Shown: one piece after another, positions 5,618-5,756 of the stretch | Position numbering within the stretch: position 1 is the stretch's first letter | Layout: every line of letters begins with the position of its first letter | NCBI GenBank assembly: GCA_023150835.1 | Contig: JAKLKB010000213.1 | Span: 1-5,756 of the forward strand | Direction: 5' to 3' | Length of the DNA: 5,756 bases | Source: Myxococcota bacterium | GTDB lineage: Bacteria > Myxococcota_C > UBA6777 | Made by a program: the position numbers and the translations under genes | The notes under the pieces: generated by a model | What the model was told of the DNA's origin: nothing | The model's input: only the letters and a program-made list of their open reading frames with translations | The model's database searches: none

Positions 5618-5660
5618 GAGGGTGTCTAAAACAGTGAGATCTTTTGGATGTGTACACAGA
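5618..5660. mobile_element. Possible insertion-sequence end (IS256-like), remnant or partial
   Basis: GAGGGTGTCTAAAA at 5618-5631, followed at 5648-5660 by ATGTGTACACAGA, resembles the ends of IS256-family elements, in which the transposase stop side often reads TTCTGTGTACAC near a GACACCCTC-type terminal repeat. No transposase coding is visible in the remaining 96 bases on either strand, so this would be a solo end. The match is from memory of the family and is weak. Confidence 0.25.
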
Positions 5661-5722
5661 AACATCGAAGGAATGGACGTCTTGTGATTCCCCTCACCCC
5701 AAGAGGCAACACTTCTCAGCGA

Positions 5723-5744
5723 GGGCAACCGCGCATGGTTGCCC
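5723..5744. repeat. REP-like palindrome GGGCAACC-N6-GGTTGCCC
   Basis: GGGCAACC (5723-5730) and GGTTGCCC (5737-5744) are perfectly complementary across a 6-nt loop and are followed by CCTACG-type sequence. Short palindromes of this form are widely scattered in intergenic DNA of many bacteria. The inner hairpin of the 1-234 repeats, read on the minus strand (GGGCAGCC-N6-GGCTGCC then ACTACC), has the same layout, so the two may be relatives. Confidence 0.75.
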
Positions 5745-5756
5745 CTACGTGTCGGA

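Noticed and set aside
1-5756. DGR template repeat, reverse transcriptase or Avd gene within the window
   Set aside because: No second copy of the CTCGGTTTCCGTTTGCTC segment and no reverse-transcriptase motif are present, so a complete DGR is not claimed.

Overview
The window holds two same-strand protein genes, each with an export signal, and intergenic DNA made mostly of short palindromic repeats. Lipoprotein and Sec signals point to a Gram-negative bacterium. The fusion of a caspase-like peptidase, a PEGA domain and an FGE/SUMF1-type C-type-lectin fold, together with the repeat-rich intergenic DNA, fits a large-genome lineage such as Myxococcota or other former Deltaproteobacteria. That placement is inference; no marker gene is present.

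Layout. Positions 1-234 are three tandem copies of a ~78-bp palindromic unit, followed by a 24-bp element (239-262) that recurs at the other end of the window. Positions 307-2328 encode a 673-residue exported protein: signal peptide, caspase/metacaspase-like peptidase (His129, Cys178), EF-hand-like loop, Gly/Ser linker, PEGA domain, Pro-rich linker, and a C-terminal FGE-sulfatase fold. The last ~35 codons of that gene have the pattern of a diversity-generating retroelement (DGR) variable region: adenine is strongly depleted and a series of NNC/NNT codons sits exactly where related proteins carry runs of AAC/AAT (Asn). Positions 2329-2637 contain no gene. They hold a CCCTTTTN pyrimidine tract right after the stop, a purine-rich stretch, a perfect G6/C6 hairpin, and a plausible promoter with a ribosome binding site. 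Positions 2638-5421 encode a 927-residue lipoprotein with a GH94/GH36-like glycoside phosphorylase/hydrolase fold. Positions 5422-5756 contain no gene. They hold a possible terminator, two tandem 65-bp repeats related to the upstream array, a long hairpin containing the second copy of the 24-bp element, a possible insertion-sequence end, and a REP-like palindrome.

How the parts may work together. The first protein looks like a secreted or periplasmic caspase whose C-terminal lectin-type fold is, or once was, diversified by a DGR. That would join a cell-death or processing protease to a hypervariable recognition surface. No reverse transcriptase, template repeat or Avd gene lies in the window, so any DGR machinery must be outside it. 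The GH94-like lipoprotein has its own promoter candidate, and no functional link to the caspase can be shown. The two genes are bracketed by same-orientation repeat arrays sharing a downstream boundary element, so they may form a 5.2-kb cassette.
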